Shown: in pieces, positions 1-9,363 of the stretch
How positions within the stretch are numbered: position 1 is the stretch's first letter
Layout: each line of letters opens with the position of its first letter
Assembly: GCA_020723285.1 (NCBI GenBank)
Contig: DYJE01000020.1
Location: 25,768-89,767 of the forward strand
Source: Desulforapulum autotrophicum
Lineage (GTDB): Bacteria; Desulfobacterota; Desulfobacteria; Desulfobacterales; Desulfolunaceae
DNA: 64,000 bases
Direction: 5' to 3'
Program-made: the position numbers and the translations under genes
The notes under the pieces: model-generated
Told to the model about the DNA's origin: nothing
What the model saw: only the letters and a program-made list of their open reading frames with translations
The model's database searches: none

Positions 1-249
1 TCCCATGCCGGTGGATCGGATGCCAGAATCATCACGGCCAGTTGATCAATCGAAAGAGCATCAGGATTTTGGATGTCTGTTTGATAAGAATCGATGTAGT
101 CCGTAGCACCGTGCCAGTTTTTAAATATGATTGAACCGCAAGGGGGTGTTTCATGTTTGATAATGTTTATGGAATGCCTGCTTGCCTTGAATGTTTACAC
201 CGGCATCAGTGACAGCTGAACGCCGTCAGGCCCATGAATTGACTGGATC
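1..249. other. Window edge, no supported gene
   Basis: No gene is supported here. A plus-strand frame is open from the window edge to about position 105 and another ends at 45, so one could be the tail of a gene lying outside the window, but neither peptide is recognisable. The minus-strand LysE-type gene ends at 250, so this also includes its 3' flank. No clear terminator hairpin was seen. Confidence 0.4.
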
Positions 250-864
250 TTAATTTTCTGTGAGCGCAAGGTTCACCCCAAGGCCGGCAAAGGCAGCGGC
301 GAAACTGCGGCGGAGCCATGTTTGAACGCGCGGCGATTCGATGACGGATCTGCGGAAGGCATGGGCGAGAAAACCGTAGATCAGGAATATAATGAACGTC
401 ATGGCCATGAAAACAAGGCTCAGCACGAGGAGCTGGTCCATGGGTTCCGCCAAGTCCGGCCGGATGAATTGCGGCAGGAAGGCCAGGAAGAAGAGGGTCA
501 GCTTCGGGTTGAGGATATTGAGCAGGAAGGCTTTCATGACGATGCCGGTGGCAGTTTTTGCCGATGGGTTTTCGTTAACGGTGAAAGCCGAGGTGTCACG
601 CCAGGTGGCGTAGGCAATGAAAAGCAGATAAAAAGCGCCTGCGTATTTGAGGGCCTGGAAAGCCAGCGCGCTGGTGTGCATCACAGCGGCAAGGCCCAGA
701 ACTGTGGCCATAAGGTGGGGAAGGATTCCAGCGGTGCAGCCGAGAGCGGCGAACAGGCTTGCCTTCCGACCCTGGGCGATGCCTGTGGAAATCGTATAGA
801 TGACTCCTGTGCCGGGGACAAGCACCACGATGAATGAGGTGATGAGAAATTCCATGGTGATCAT
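250..864 (-). CDS. LysE/RhtB family amino-acid exporter
   Basis: A 204-residue polytopic inner-membrane protein of the LysE/RhtB translocator family, which exports amino acids or their analogues. The N-terminal helix carries the family's Pro-Gly region (VPGTGVIYTIS), followed by about six hydrophobic segments and the typical internal stretch FLLNILNPKL. The ATG at 864 is chosen because AGGAAA lies about ten bases upstream; an in-frame GTG at 897 would add 11 polar residues unlike the family, and an ATG at 855 is a further alternative. It is the last gene of a minus-strand series and has no linked substrate gene, so the exported compound is unknown. Confidence 0.85.
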   Translation of the reverse strand: MITMEFLITSFIVVLVPGTGVIYTISTGIAQGRKASLFAALGCTAGILPHLMATVLGLAAVMHTSALAFQALKYAGAFYLLFIAYATWRDTSAFTVNENPSAKTATGIVMKAFLLNILNPKLTLFFLAFLPQFIRPDLAEPMDQLLVLSLVFMAMTFIIFLIYGFLAHAFRRSVIESPRVQTWLRRSFAAAFAGLGVNLALTEN

Positions 865-954
865 GGGACAGGTTTCCTTTGAAGCGTCGTATAGCACCCG
901 TCATGACGGGAACGGGCGGCCTTCCGGTGAATACCGGAGACCGCCCCAGGGTGT

Positions 955-1641
955 TTAGAAAAAGCGGATGTCGTCGACGTTGATGTGACCCCAGCCGCCG
1001 GTGGCGTTGTCCACGATGCGGATTGCCGCCTCTTTGCCCATGAGGTTTGAGACGTCCCAGGATTCCACGGACATGGTTTCCGTGCATTTTCCGGTGGCCT
1101 GACGGTGCACGACGTTGTTGACGACCAGCTCGATCCTGACGCCATACATGTCGCAGCCACCGCCTATGAGAAAGCTGATGGTGGGTTTACGGATGATGAA
1201 AGGCAGGGAGGTCATCTGGCCTTTGGGGCCGTCACCCTGAATCGCTCCGGCCCGGTCGTATGGCGTTGGACGGTCTTCGAAGCCGCCGATCCAGTAATTG
1301 CCCTGGTGGTTGGACGCCTGGCCCCGGTTTCTGGCCGTGGGGTTGTCGCCATACGTGGGCTGACGGTTGAACGCCGTGCCAGTGATCATCCAGCCGTCAA
1401 GACGGCCGGTTTCAAAATCCCAGGTGGTGGAAGGGGCTTCGTCTCTGTCCGGGCGGTCAGGGCGTCCTGAGAAATGACCTTTATCTTTGAAGGTGATGGA
1501 CTCGATGTCGTCCGGGTCCACCTTGACTTTGTGGGTTTTTCCGTTTTTGAGGGTGATGATCACGTCGGCGTGGGCTGCGGCGATGACAAGAAACAGTATG
1601 GCACTGACAGCGATGCATGCTTTGAGGTTGATTTTTTTCAT
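955..1641 (-). CDS. Secreted lectin-like (GH32 C-terminal-type) protein
   Basis: A 228-residue exported protein. Residues 1-25 form a signal peptide ending at AHA. A short segment (about 26-60) follows, then an Arg/Asp-rich linker. From about residue 70 comes a beta-sandwich pattern known from the extra domain of GH32-type hydrolases and other surface proteins: WDFETGRLDGW, a central YWIGGFED, FLIGGGCD, and a closing GHINVDDIRFF. No glycosidase catalytic residues are visible, so carbohydrate binding is an inference from the fold. The start at 1641 is used because the signal peptide begins MKKIN; an ATG five codons upstream is possible. It stands alone between the LysE-type gene and topA. Confidence 0.75.
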   Translation of the reverse strand: MKKINLKACIAVSAILFLVIAAAHADVIITLKNGKTHKVKVDPDDIESITFKDKGHFSGRPDRPDRDEAPSTTWDFETGRLDGWMITGTAFNRQPTYGDNPTARNRGQASNHQGNYWIGGFEDRPTPYDRAGAIQGDGPKGQMTSLPFIIRKPTISFLIGGGCDMYGVRIELVVNNVVHRQATGKCTETMSVESWDVSNLMGKEAAIRIVDNATGGWGHINVDDIRFF

Positions 1642-1720
1642 ACGCTCTCCTTTCATGGGTTCATTTCACCCGGCATCGTTGATGCCGTTTGAAGATGTAA
1701 ACCTGTTATTGTTTCAGGCC

Positions 1721-4021
1721 CTAATTTTTTGATGTTTCCGTGTCGGGTATTTCCTTGTATTCGCAGCCTTCCACCGGGCATTTTAAAAAGGTGCCTTCCT
1801 TTTTGCTTGTTTTTTCGACAAGGAACGTCGATCCGCATTTGGGACAGGGTCTGGACACGGGTTTGTCCCAGCTGGCAAAGGCGCAGTCGGGATAGCGGCT
1901 GCATCCGTAGAAAACTTTGCCGCGTTTGGACTGTTTTTCCGTGATTTCCCCTGTGCAGCCGCTAACGGGGCAGGCGATGCCCAGGGACTCGCCCTTGCTG
2001 TCGGCGTGGGCGGACTGGGTGTTTTTGCAGTCGGGGTAACCGCTGCACGCCAGGAATTCGCCGAAACGCCCCTGTTTCACCAGCATGGGTTTGCCGCATT
2101 TGCTGCACACCTTGCCCTCGGCCAGTTCGAAGGAGGGTTCGACGGGGTGGATCAGGCCTTTGTCGTCCCGTTCGTAATTCCGGGAATACGTGCATTCGGG
2201 ATAGGCGTTACAGGCAATGAAGGTTCCGTTTTTTCCGATCTTGATGTGAAGCTCGCCTTTCTGGCAGGCGGGGCAGGGAAGGCCGGTGGCGAGTCCGACA
2301 CCCTTGACGCTCACCATGGTTTCCTTGGCTTTGTCCAGTTCCACTTCAAAGGGCTTGTAAAAATCGTCCAGAAGTTTTTTGTAATCGATTTCCGACGATT
2401 CCACACGGTCCAGGTTGTTTTCCATGCGGGCCGTGAACGCGATGTCGAACACATCGGAAAAATTGGCCACCAGCAGGTCGTTGACAATGAACCCCAGTTC
2501 GCTGGGGCGGAAGTACTTGTTTACCAGATCCACATACCCTTTGCTGCGGATGGTGGACAGGATGGTGGCATAGGTGGAGGGCCGGCCGATGCCGTTTTCC
2601 TCCAGTTCCTTGACCAGCGACGCTTCCGAGAACCGGGGCGGCGGCTGGGTGAAATGCTGTTTGGGGTCCAGTTTCAGGAGTTTGAGCACCATGCCGGTTT
2701 TGAGATCCGGGAGGGTCTGGCGGGATCCGTCCTCCTCCTTTTCCTTCTCCGCTTCCACGGAAAGGTAAAGGGTCATGAAACCGGGAAATTTCACCGAAGA
2801 GCCTGAAAGGGTGAAGGTGTAAGCACCGGCCTTGATGGACAGCGTGCTCTGGTCGATCAGGGCTTCCTGCATCTGGGACGCCACGAAACGTTTCCAGATC
2901 AGGGTGTAGAGTTCCATCTGGGACTTGTCCAGATAAGGGGCCATCTTTTCCGGAGTGTTGTACACCGAGGTGGGGCGGATGGCTTCATGGGCGTCCTGGA
3001 CCTTGTTCTTGTTTTTAAAAGCCCTCGGCTTGTCGATGGCGTAATTGTTGCCGAAACTTTCCCGGATAAAGGCGATGGCTTCGTGGGCCGCGTCGTCGGC
3101 GATACGGGTGGAGTCGGTACGCATGTAGGTGATGAGTCCCACATGTTCGTCCGGTCCGAGTTCGATACCTTCATACAGCTGCTGGGCCACCAGCATGGTC
3201 TTGCTGGCGGAAAACTTCAGCCGGTTGATGGCTTCCTGCTGAAGCTTGCTGGTGGTGAACGGCGGAAGAGGGTTCCGTTTTACGGTTTTTTTGCTGATGT
3301 TATCCACCACGAACGTTTCTTTTTCAAGTTCGGTGCACATGGCGGTGGCTGTGTCGCTGTCCGGGATCTTGATTTTTTTTCCGTCTTTTTTCACCAGCTT
3401 GGCCTGAAAAGGAGGCGGTGTTTCCCCCAGGAGATCCGCTCCGATGGTCCAGTATTCCTCGGGGATGAAAGCCTGGATGGCCCGCTCCCGTTCGCAGATG
3501 ATGCGGACGGCCACGCTCTGGACCCGGCCGGCGCTGAGTCCCCCTTGAATTTTCCGCCAGAGGATGGGGGAAACCTGATATCCCACCAGCCGATCCAGAA
3601 TCCGCCGGGCCTGCTGGGCGTTGTACTTGTCCGTGTTCAGGGTAAGGGGCGAGTTCAGGGCGTCTTTGATGCCTTTTTCCGTCAGCTCGTGGAAGAGGAC
3701 ACGGTGAAACACCCGGTCCTTTTTTTTCAGGATGTCGGCGGTATGAAAGGCGATGGCTTCCCCTTCACGGTCGGGGTCGGGGGCCAGGTAGATGGCGTCT
3801 GCGTTGTCGGCGGCGGCTTTCAGGCTTTTGATGATGCTGGCTTTACCCGCGATGTTCTGGTAGTTGGCTTTGAATCCTTCCGCGATGTCTATGCCGATTT
3901 CTTTCGGCGGCAGATCCTTGATATGTCCGGAGGTGGCGGTGACGTTGAAACTGTCGCCAACATATTTTTTCAGGGTTTTCACCTTGGTGGGTGACTCGAC
4001 GATAATTAACGGCTTACTCAC
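1721..4021 (-). CDS. topA: DNA topoisomerase I
   Basis: Type IA topoisomerase (766 residues) that relaxes negative supercoils by single-strand passage. The N-terminal Toprim domain shows the metal-binding acidic motif DPDREGEA at 82-89. The nucleophilic tyrosine is Tyr299 in GLITYMRTDS. The C-terminus carries several four-cysteine zinc ribbons beginning CPACQKGE, CSKCGKPM, CPVSGCTG and CPKCGSTF. Length and domain order match bacterial TopA. Its start codon overlaps the dprA stop codon by four bases, so translation is likely coupled. The dprA-topA order is common in bacteria and supports both calls. Confidence 0.98.
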   Translation of the reverse strand: MSKPLIIVESPTKVKTLKKYVGDSFNVTATSGHIKDLPPKEIGIDIAEGFKANYQNIAGKASIIKSLKAAADNADAIYLAPDPDREGEAIAFHTADILKKKDRVFHRVLFHELTEKGIKDALNSPLTLNTDKYNAQQARRILDRLVGYQVSPILWRKIQGGLSAGRVQSVAVRIICERERAIQAFIPEEYWTIGADLLGETPPPFQAKLVKKDGKKIKIPDSDTATAMCTELEKETFVVDNISKKTVKRNPLPPFTTSKLQQEAINRLKFSASKTMLVAQQLYEGIELGPDEHVGLITYMRTDSTRIADDAAHEAIAFIRESFGNNYAIDKPRAFKNKNKVQDAHEAIRPTSVYNTPEKMAPYLDKSQMELYTLIWKRFVASQMQEALIDQSTLSIKAGAYTFTLSGSSVKFPGFMTLYLSVEAEKEKEEDGSRQTLPDLKTGMVLKLLKLDPKQHFTQPPPRFSEASLVKELEENGIGRPSTYATILSTIRSKGYVDLVNKYFRPSELGFIVNDLLVANFSDVFDIAFTARMENNLDRVESSEIDYKKLLDDFYKPFEVELDKAKETMVSVKGVGLATGLPCPACQKGELHIKIGKNGTFIACNAYPECTYSRNYERDDKGLIHPVEPSFELAEGKVCSKCGKPMLVKQGRFGEFLACSGYPDCKNTQSAHADSKGESLGIACPVSGCTGEITEKQSKRGKVFYGCSRYPDCAFASWDKPVSRPCPKCGSTFLVEKTSKKEGTFLKCPVEGCEYKEIPDTETSKN

Positions 4022-5145
4022 GGTAAATCCTCATGAATTGAAAACAGTTTGCCCGGTGATTGATGGATCATTCCTTTCAGTTCAAGTCTGAGAAGAACAG
4101 CGGACAGCGCGCCCGGTTCCATGGAAACATTTTGCAGGATGTCATCAATATGGACAGGATACGAATCAAGCACCTTTAATACAGACAATTCATCAAAATC
4201 AAGATTAAATTTATTTTTTAATGTTTCGAGGTTTGCATCACGAGGGGTTTCCTTTTCCGGGCTGCACGCTGATCGGGCCATGGCGTAAGCGGGAAGTTCC
4301 TCAAGGATGTCGTTTGCCGACGCCACCAGCTTGGCTCCTTCACGGATCAGGCTGTGGGTGCCTGAGCTTTTGAAGGATTCGATGCTGCCGGGCACGGCGA
4401 AAACCTCCCGGTTCTGTTCAGCGGCTATGCGAGCGGTGATGAGTGAACCGCTTTTCGGGGCTGCTTCCACCACCACGGTGCCCAGGCTCATGCCGCTGAT
4501 GATCCGGTTTCTCACAGGGAAATGATGGGCTTCCGGCTCCGAGCTGTAGGGAAATTCGGACACAAGTGCCCCGTTTTCACAGATTCTGGCCGCAAGGTCC
4601 CGGTTTTCCGGAGGGTAGATTTTCCCGATGCCGCATCCAAGGACGGCGACGGTGGTCCCGCGTTTGGCCAGCGCCCCTTGATGGGCCGCGGTGTCGATGC
4701 CCCGGGCCAGTCCGCTCACCACGCTGACACCGGCCGCTGCCAGATCACCTGATAGTTTTAAGGCGGCCGAAAGCCCGTACCGGCTGGCGTTTCGGGAGCC
4801 CACCATGGCCACAAACGGCTGCTCGGGAAGGTTTCCTTTGATGAACAGGTACGGCGGAGGATCGGGGATTTCCCGAAGCAGGGCCGGATACCCCTCATCA
4901 GCCAGGGTGAGAATACGGCAGCCCTGTGAACGGGCGGTTTCAAGATCCCTGATCACGGTGTCCGGGGTTTTATGGGTGACGATAAGACGGGCGAGCCGTG
5001 CTGATACACCGGAAACGGTCTGAAGTTCGGCTGGGTCGGCTTCAAAAACCCGCCGAGGGTGTCCGAACCGGTCGAGCAGCCTTTTAAACAGCAGGTTGCC
5101 GATTCCGGGGACGCTTTTCAGTGCAATCCATGGAAGATCATTCAT
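4018..5145 (-). CDS. dprA: DNA-processing protein DprA/Smf
   Basis: DprA (375 residues) binds incoming single-stranded DNA and loads RecA during natural transformation. An N-terminal helix-hairpin-helix-like region (residues 1-65) precedes a Rossmann-like core with the hallmarks VGSRNASRYG, SGLARGIDTAAH and VLGCGIGKIYP. A C-terminal winged-helix domain occupies about residues 310-370. It overlaps topA by four bases. Many bacteria keep dprA without being known to be competent, so its presence is not proof of transformation; no other competence gene is in the window. Confidence 0.95.
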   Translation of the reverse strand: MNDLPWIALKSVPGIGNLLFKRLLDRFGHPRRVFEADPAELQTVSGVSARLARLIVTHKTPDTVIRDLETARSQGCRILTLADEGYPALLREIPDPPPYLFIKGNLPEQPFVAMVGSRNASRYGLSAALKLSGDLAAAGVSVVSGLARGIDTAAHQGALAKRGTTVAVLGCGIGKIYPPENRDLAARICENGALVSEFPYSSEPEAHHFPVRNRIISGMSLGTVVVEAAPKSGSLITARIAAEQNREVFAVPGSIESFKSSGTHSLIREGAKLVASANDILEELPAYAMARSACSPEKETPRDANLETLKNKFNLDFDELSVLKVLDSYPVHIDDILQNVSMEPGALSAVLLRLELKGMIHQSPGKLFSIHEDLP

Positions 5146-5232
5146 AACGATAGGCGTGTCTTGTCATTGGGGCGTCGATGGAATAACCCGCCGGAATATG
5201 GGGGCGGTGAAGACGCGGGCCGATATATAAGG

Positions 5233-6165
5233 TCAATGGGCCTGTTCGATTTTGTTCAGCATGGCTTCAGCCTTGCTCCCCGGATCGGTGAACGGGTATT
5301 CCACCACCACTTTTTTCAGATACGTGACGGCGTTTTTCCTGTCTTTCATGGAGTGGTAGGAAAAGCCGATTTTAAGAAGGGCGTCGGGGACCTTCCCCCC
5401 ACCGGGATAGGTTTCCACAAGGCGGTTGAATATCCGTATGGCTTCCTTGTAATCCTTCTGATCATAAAAAATTTCACCGGTCCAGTACACCGCGTTGTCC
5501 GCCAGGTCATGGGTGGGGTATGCGGTGACGAGAGCTCTGAAGTATGCGGCGGCGGACGGGTAATCTTTGGCTTTGAGGGCGGTGAAACCCAGGGCGTAGA
5601 TGTCTTTGGGGGATTTGCCTTTCACCGTGACGGAAGGTGTGGGGATCTCGGTTTTTGCATGCGGTGCAGGAGCTTCGGCATGGCTCTCGGAGGCTGCCAC
5701 GGCTTCATCTGCGGTGACAGGGACCTCAACCTCCACGGTGCTTGCTTCGTCTGAACCTTCATCAGCGCCAACGCTGACGGCTTCTTCAGGGGCCGCAGGC
5801 GGGGCTCCCTGGGGATCGGCAAGGAGGGTTTCTTCCTTGACCGAGGCTACCTTGGCCGTATCGATGACGGCTTCGCCGTCGTCGGAGGCTTTGGCGGCAC
5901 CCTGTGTCTTAAGTGACGGGTCCTTGCCCGTCAGCATCCGTTCATGGGATTCCGCCATGAACTGGACCACGGAAAGCCGGTGATACATTTCCTCGACTTT
6001 CTGGTTGGTCTCTTCAAGTTCTGCGGTTAGCTGGGCGAGTCTCTGATTCGAATCAGGCTGGGTTGTCTTGCAGCCGCTGAAAGACAAGAGAACGAAGGGT
6101 AAAAGGACCAGAACGTGGGCTGTTTTTGAGGCCGGAGTCCGGGATGTCGATGATCTGTGAGCCAT
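5233..6165 (-). CDS. CpoB/YbgF-like TPR lipoprotein
   Basis: A 310-residue probable lipoprotein. The signal peptide has a lipobox-like FSGC near residue 32. A coiled-coil stretch (about 38-70) follows, then an Ala/Glu/Val-rich low-complexity linker, and from about residue 190 three tetratricopeptide repeats (DIYALGFTALKAKDYPSA, VYWTGEIFYDQKDYKEA, LLKIGFSYHSMKDRKNA). This is the layout of the Tol-Pal partner CpoB (YbgF). A second protein with the same layout lies inside the tol-pal operon at 25,134, so this is a distant paralogue. AAGGAGG sits seven bases before the ATG. A strong intercistronic hairpin separates it from secF upstream. Confidence 0.75.
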   Translation of the reverse strand: MAHRSSTSRTPASKTAHVLVLLPFVLLSFSGCKTTQPDSNQRLAQLTAELEETNQKVEEMYHRLSVVQFMAESHERMLTGKDPSLKTQGAAKASDDGEAVIDTAKVASVKEETLLADPQGAPPAAPEEAVSVGADEGSDEASTVEVEVPVTADEAVAASESHAEAPAPHAKTEIPTPSVTVKGKSPKDIYALGFTALKAKDYPSAAAYFRALVTAYPTHDLADNAVYWTGEIFYDQKDYKEAIRIFNRLVETYPGGGKVPDALLKIGFSYHSMKDRKNAVTYLKKVVVEYPFTDPGSKAEAMLNKIEQAH

Positions 6166-6183
6166 GATCCTCCTTAGTGCGGG

Positions 6184-6210
6184 GCCTGTTTCCGGAAACC
6201 GGAAACAGGC
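6184..6210. other. Intercistronic hairpin between secF and the TPR lipoprotein gene
   Basis: A perfect 12-base inverted repeat (GCCTGTTTCCGG and its complement) with a three-base loop. It lies after the secF stop codon and just before the Shine-Dalgarno of the next minus-strand gene. No T-tract follows on either strand, so it is more likely an mRNA-stabilising or processing element than an intrinsic terminator. Confidence 0.7.
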
Positions 6211-6217
6211 GGGAAAA

Positions 6218-7255
6218 TCAATTGGTTTCGTCCTTCCATCCGATGAGGATCGGGCTTGCCACGTAGATGGACGAATAGGTTCCCACGATGATGCCGATCA
6301 TCATGGCGAAGGCGAAGTCGTGAATGACGCTGCCGCCTAAAGCAAAAAGGGCAATAACCACCAGCAGGGTCAGAAGGGACGTGAGCGTGGTCCGGCTCAG
6401 GGTTTCGTTGATGCTCCGGTTGATGACCTTGGAAAGAGGCGCATTGACGTCTTTGGCGATGTTTTCACGAATCCGGTCGTAAACGATGATGGTGTCGTTC
6501 AGCGAGTAGCCGATGATGGTGAGAAGCGCCGCCACGATCTGGAGCGTGATTTCGATGTTGAGAATGGAAAAGATGCCCACAGTGATGGTGAGGTCGTGAA
6601 TCAGGGCCACGATGGCACCCAGGGCGTATTTCAGTTTCAGGTACCAGCAGAACACCAAGCTGATCACAAGGGCCATGAGAATGATGAAGGTCAGGCCCGC
6701 ACCCAGGTTGAACTGGAGCACGAAATACACGGGGATGCCGATGGCGGCGGCCATGAGGGCGGAAAGGGTCCATTTGAGCTCGAAACGCCCCGAGATGTAG
6801 ATCTCAAGAAGCAGAAGCGAGAAGAAGATGGCGAGCAGCGCTTTTTCCCGCAAATCCTTGCTGGCCTGGGGGCCGACCATGTCCACACTCACATCCACCA
6901 CGGGAACGCCGGTGGATTCGCCGAGGGTTGTCTTGAGAGACTCGGAGAAACCTTCGGCCATGACCGAGGCCGACGAACGGATCTGGAATTCGTTGTCCGT
7001 GGGAACGCCAAATCGCTGGACTGACGCTCCTTTGATGCCCAACAGGTTGATGCCTTTTTCAATATCGGCCAGTTTGACGCTGTTTTCGAATTTGACCTGA
7101 ATGGATGCGCCGCCTTCAAAGTCGACCCCGTATCGGGGCCCTTTGTGGATGATCAGGGATACGGCGCTGACCAGTACCAGGGCCAGGGAAAGGATGAACG
7201 CTTTCTGTCGGATGCCTATGAAGTTGATGTTCACATCGGGTTTGATGAACTGCAT
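6218..7255 (-). CDS. secF: Protein translocase subunit SecF
   Basis: SecF (345 residues), the partner of SecD in the proton-driven complex that assists SecYEG export from the periplasmic side. Six membrane helices are visible: one near residues 20-40, a periplasmic domain containing YGVDFEGGASIQVKF, and a helix cluster from about 140. The family signature GYSLNDTIIVYDRIREN and the closing GTYSSIYVASPIL are present. The gene follows secD by 20 bases, with AAGGAATGAG before the ATG. Length is a little over the usual 300-320 residues. Confidence 0.98.
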   Translation of the reverse strand: MQFIKPDVNINFIGIRQKAFILSLALVLVSAVSLIIHKGPRYGVDFEGGASIQVKFENSVKLADIEKGINLLGIKGASVQRFGVPTDNEFQIRSSASVMAEGFSESLKTTLGESTGVPVVDVSVDMVGPQASKDLREKALLAIFFSLLLLEIYISGRFELKWTLSALMAAAIGIPVYFVLQFNLGAGLTFIILMALVISLVFCWYLKLKYALGAIVALIHDLTITVGIFSILNIEITLQIVAALLTIIGYSLNDTIIVYDRIRENIAKDVNAPLSKVINRSINETLSRTTLTSLLTLLVVIALFALGGSVIHDFAFAMMIGIIVGTYSSIYVASPILIGWKDETN

Positions 7256-7275
7256 ATCTCATTCCTTTTTCGGTC

Positions 7276-8883
7276 TTAGATGCTGAGTGTTTTGTTGTCC
7301 GATCTCTTGATCAAGGCGTCCATGATCATCTCGCAGACGATCAGCGACGTGAAAAGACTTGCAATGATACCGATACTCAGGGTGACGGCGAAGCCTTTCA
7401 CAGGGCCAGTCCCGTACTGGTACAGAACCACGGCGGCGATGAGCGTCGTCACGTTGGAGTCGATGATGGTCAGCGCGGCCCGCTCAAAACCTTTTTCAGA
7501 GGCTGCAATGGGACTTAATCCGTTCCTCAGTTCTTCCCGGATGCGTTCGAAGATCAGGACATGGGCGTCCACGGCCATACCGATGGTGAGAACGAAACCC
7601 GCGATGCCCGGAAGGGTCAGCGTGGCCTGAACCATGGCCAGGGCTGCGGCCATGATGATGATGTTCATGAACAAGGTGACGTTGGCGATGACCCCGGACA
7701 TTTTGTAATAGACAGCCATGAACAGGAAGACCACGACGGTTCCGATGATCATGGAGATCACACCTTTTTTGATGGCGTCCATACCCAGGGCCGGACCCAC
7801 GGTCCGTTCTTCAAGAGTGACAACCGGTGCGGGCAGAGCGCCAGCCCTGAGGGCGATGGCCAGGACCTTGCCTTCTTCCTGGGTGAAATTGCCGGTGATC
7901 TGGGCGTGGCCGCCCACGATCTTGCTCTGGATCACCGGGGCGGAGTACACCGCGTCGTCAAGGACGATGGCCAGGCGTTTCTGGAGGTACTGCCCGGTGA
8001 TGTCCGCGAATTTCCTCGCACCCTCCCGGTTAAAGTCCAGGGACACGTAATACTCGTTGTCCATGCTGTTGAAGGACAGTCGGGCGTCGGTCAGGGCTTC
8101 ACCGGTCAGGCTCACTTCTTTTTTGATCAGGTAGGGAGTTTTTTTGATCACCGCGCCGGTGACCGGATCTTTGGCGGTTTCGTAAAGGATTTCCGATTCG
8201 GGAGGCACGTTTCCGCCCAGGGCCTGCTGCACGTCATGTTGCTCGTCCACCAGTCTGAACTGGAGAACGGCGGTTTTTCCCAGAAGCTCTTTGGCCCCTT
8301 TCGGGTCCTTGATGCCGGGAAGCTGGATCTGGATGCGGTTTTCACCGAGTTTCCGGATTTCGGGTTCGGCCACGCCGAACTGGTCTATGCGGTTCCTGAT
8401 GGTTTCAAGGGCCTGATCCACGGCGGATTTTTTGATTTGGTCCGCTTCTTCGGGAATCAGATTCACCTTGTAATCGGTCACGGCAGTGTCACCGGCCTTG
8501 TTGGCGATGCGGAGATCGGGGTACTCTTTTTTCAGAAGTTCCTCGAACTTGGCCGCCGGTTCGCCGGATTCGGTCTGAATGGCCAGCGTCGCCGTGTTTT
8601 CAAGCCGTTTGACCATTTTGGGAACGATCTGGCCCTGGAACATCTTTTTTCTCAGTTCATTGATTCTGGCGTCCAGATTGAGGTAGACGGCTTTCTCGCT
8701 CTGCACTTCGAGAAGGAGGTGCATGCCGCCCTGAAGATCAAGCCCCAGGTTGATTTTTTTGTTCGGCCAGAGTTCGGGCTGGCTTTGCCCCTTGCTGTAC
8801 ATGACCGCCGTAGGCATGATGTAGATGATCGAGACAGCCATGACCAGGATTAGACTCGCAATTTTCCAGGAAAACGCTTTCAA
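7276..8883 (-). CDS. secD: Protein translocase subunit SecD
   Basis: SecD (535 residues), with one N-terminal membrane helix, the large periplasmic P1 region (NLGLDLQGGMHLLLEV at its start), and five C-terminal helices. Diagnostic stretches are RIDQFGVAEPEI, IQLPGI, LRAGALPAPV and GIAGFVLTIGMAVDAHVLIFERIREEL. The start appears to be TTG at 8883, preceded by AGGATCGA; no better in-frame ATG exists before the first membrane helix. It lies between yajC and secF, the conserved yajC-secD-secF order. Confidence 0.98.
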   Translation of the reverse strand: MKAFSWKIASLILVMAVSIIYIMPTAVMYSKGQSQPELWPNKKINLGLDLQGGMHLLLEVQSEKAVYLNLDARINELRKKMFQGQIVPKMVKRLENTATLAIQTESGEPAAKFEELLKKEYPDLRIANKAGDTAVTDYKVNLIPEEADQIKKSAVDQALETIRNRIDQFGVAEPEIRKLGENRIQIQLPGIKDPKGAKELLGKTAVLQFRLVDEQHDVQQALGGNVPPESEILYETAKDPVTGAVIKKTPYLIKKEVSLTGEALTDARLSFNSMDNEYYVSLDFNREGARKFADITGQYLQKRLAIVLDDAVYSAPVIQSKIVGGHAQITGNFTQEEGKVLAIALRAGALPAPVVTLEERTVGPALGMDAIKKGVISMIIGTVVVFLFMAVYYKMSGVIANVTLFMNIIIMAAALAMVQATLTLPGIAGFVLTIGMAVDAHVLIFERIREELRNGLSPIAASEKGFERAALTIIDSNVTTLIAAVVLYQYGTGPVKGFAVTLSIGIIASLFTSLIVCEMIMDALIKRSDNKTLSI

Positions 8884-8933
8884 TGCTTCGATCCTTTCTT
8901 AATGGAGGATAAACTCCCTCATCAACAAGACAA

Positions 8934-8958
8934 TCCCGGACCGGGGAACGGTCCGGGA
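8934..8958. other. Hairpin between yajC and secD
   Basis: Nine-base inverted repeat TCCCGGACC/GGTCCGGGA with a seven-base loop, in the 84-base gap between yajC and secD. No T-tract follows it on the minus strand. It may tune the yajC:secD transcript ratio or protect message ends. Confidence 0.6.
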
Positions 8959-8967
8959 CAGATGGGT

Positions 8968-9267
8968 TTACATTTTTCCGGCGATGTTGGAACGGATCAT
9001 TTTGATCCGGACATTGTCCGCAATTTCCACCTGAAGATCGTTGTCTTCGACTTTGGTGATGGTGCCGTAGATTCCACCGGAGGTGATGATTTTATCGCCT
9101 TTTTTGAGGGCTTCGATCATGGCCTGGTGTTCTTTGGCTTTTTTCTGCTGGGGACGGATCAGGAGGAAATAAAAAATGACAAACATCAGAAGCAGGGGCA
9201 CAAAGGCGAAAAATCCGCCGCCTTCTCCACCGCCCTGGGCCGGAGCCATAGCGTATGCGACATTCAT
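8968..9267 (-). CDS. yajC: Preprotein translocase subunit YajC
   Basis: YajC (99 residues), a small single-helix accessory of the SecDF complex. One membrane segment (about residues 17-37, FAFVPLLLMFVIFYFLLI) is followed by the family's RPQQKKAKEHQAMIEALKKGD and a small beta domain (ITSGGIYGTITKV). AAGGAG precedes the ATG by nine bases. It starts the yajC-secD-secF set. Confidence 0.95.
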   Translation of the reverse strand: MNVAYAMAPAQGGGEGGGFFAFVPLLLMFVIFYFLLIRPQQKKAKEHQAMIEALKKGDKIITSGGIYGTITKVEDNDLQVEIADNVRIKMIRSNIAGKM

Positions 9268-9363
9268 GGGGGTTGAACTCCTTAATTCGGTTTTTTGTTA
9301 TTTTCAATCGACTGACAGATACAGTAAAGCGAAACATGTGTCAACCGGCAAATCCCTAACATT

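Noticed and set aside
2987..3994. Open frame of 335 codons antisense to topA
   Set aside because: Shadow of topA; no recognisable product and biased composition.
7561..8853. Open frame of 430 codons antisense to secD
   Set aside because: Shadow of secD, with a His/Asp/Gly/Phe-rich translation and no plausible start signal.
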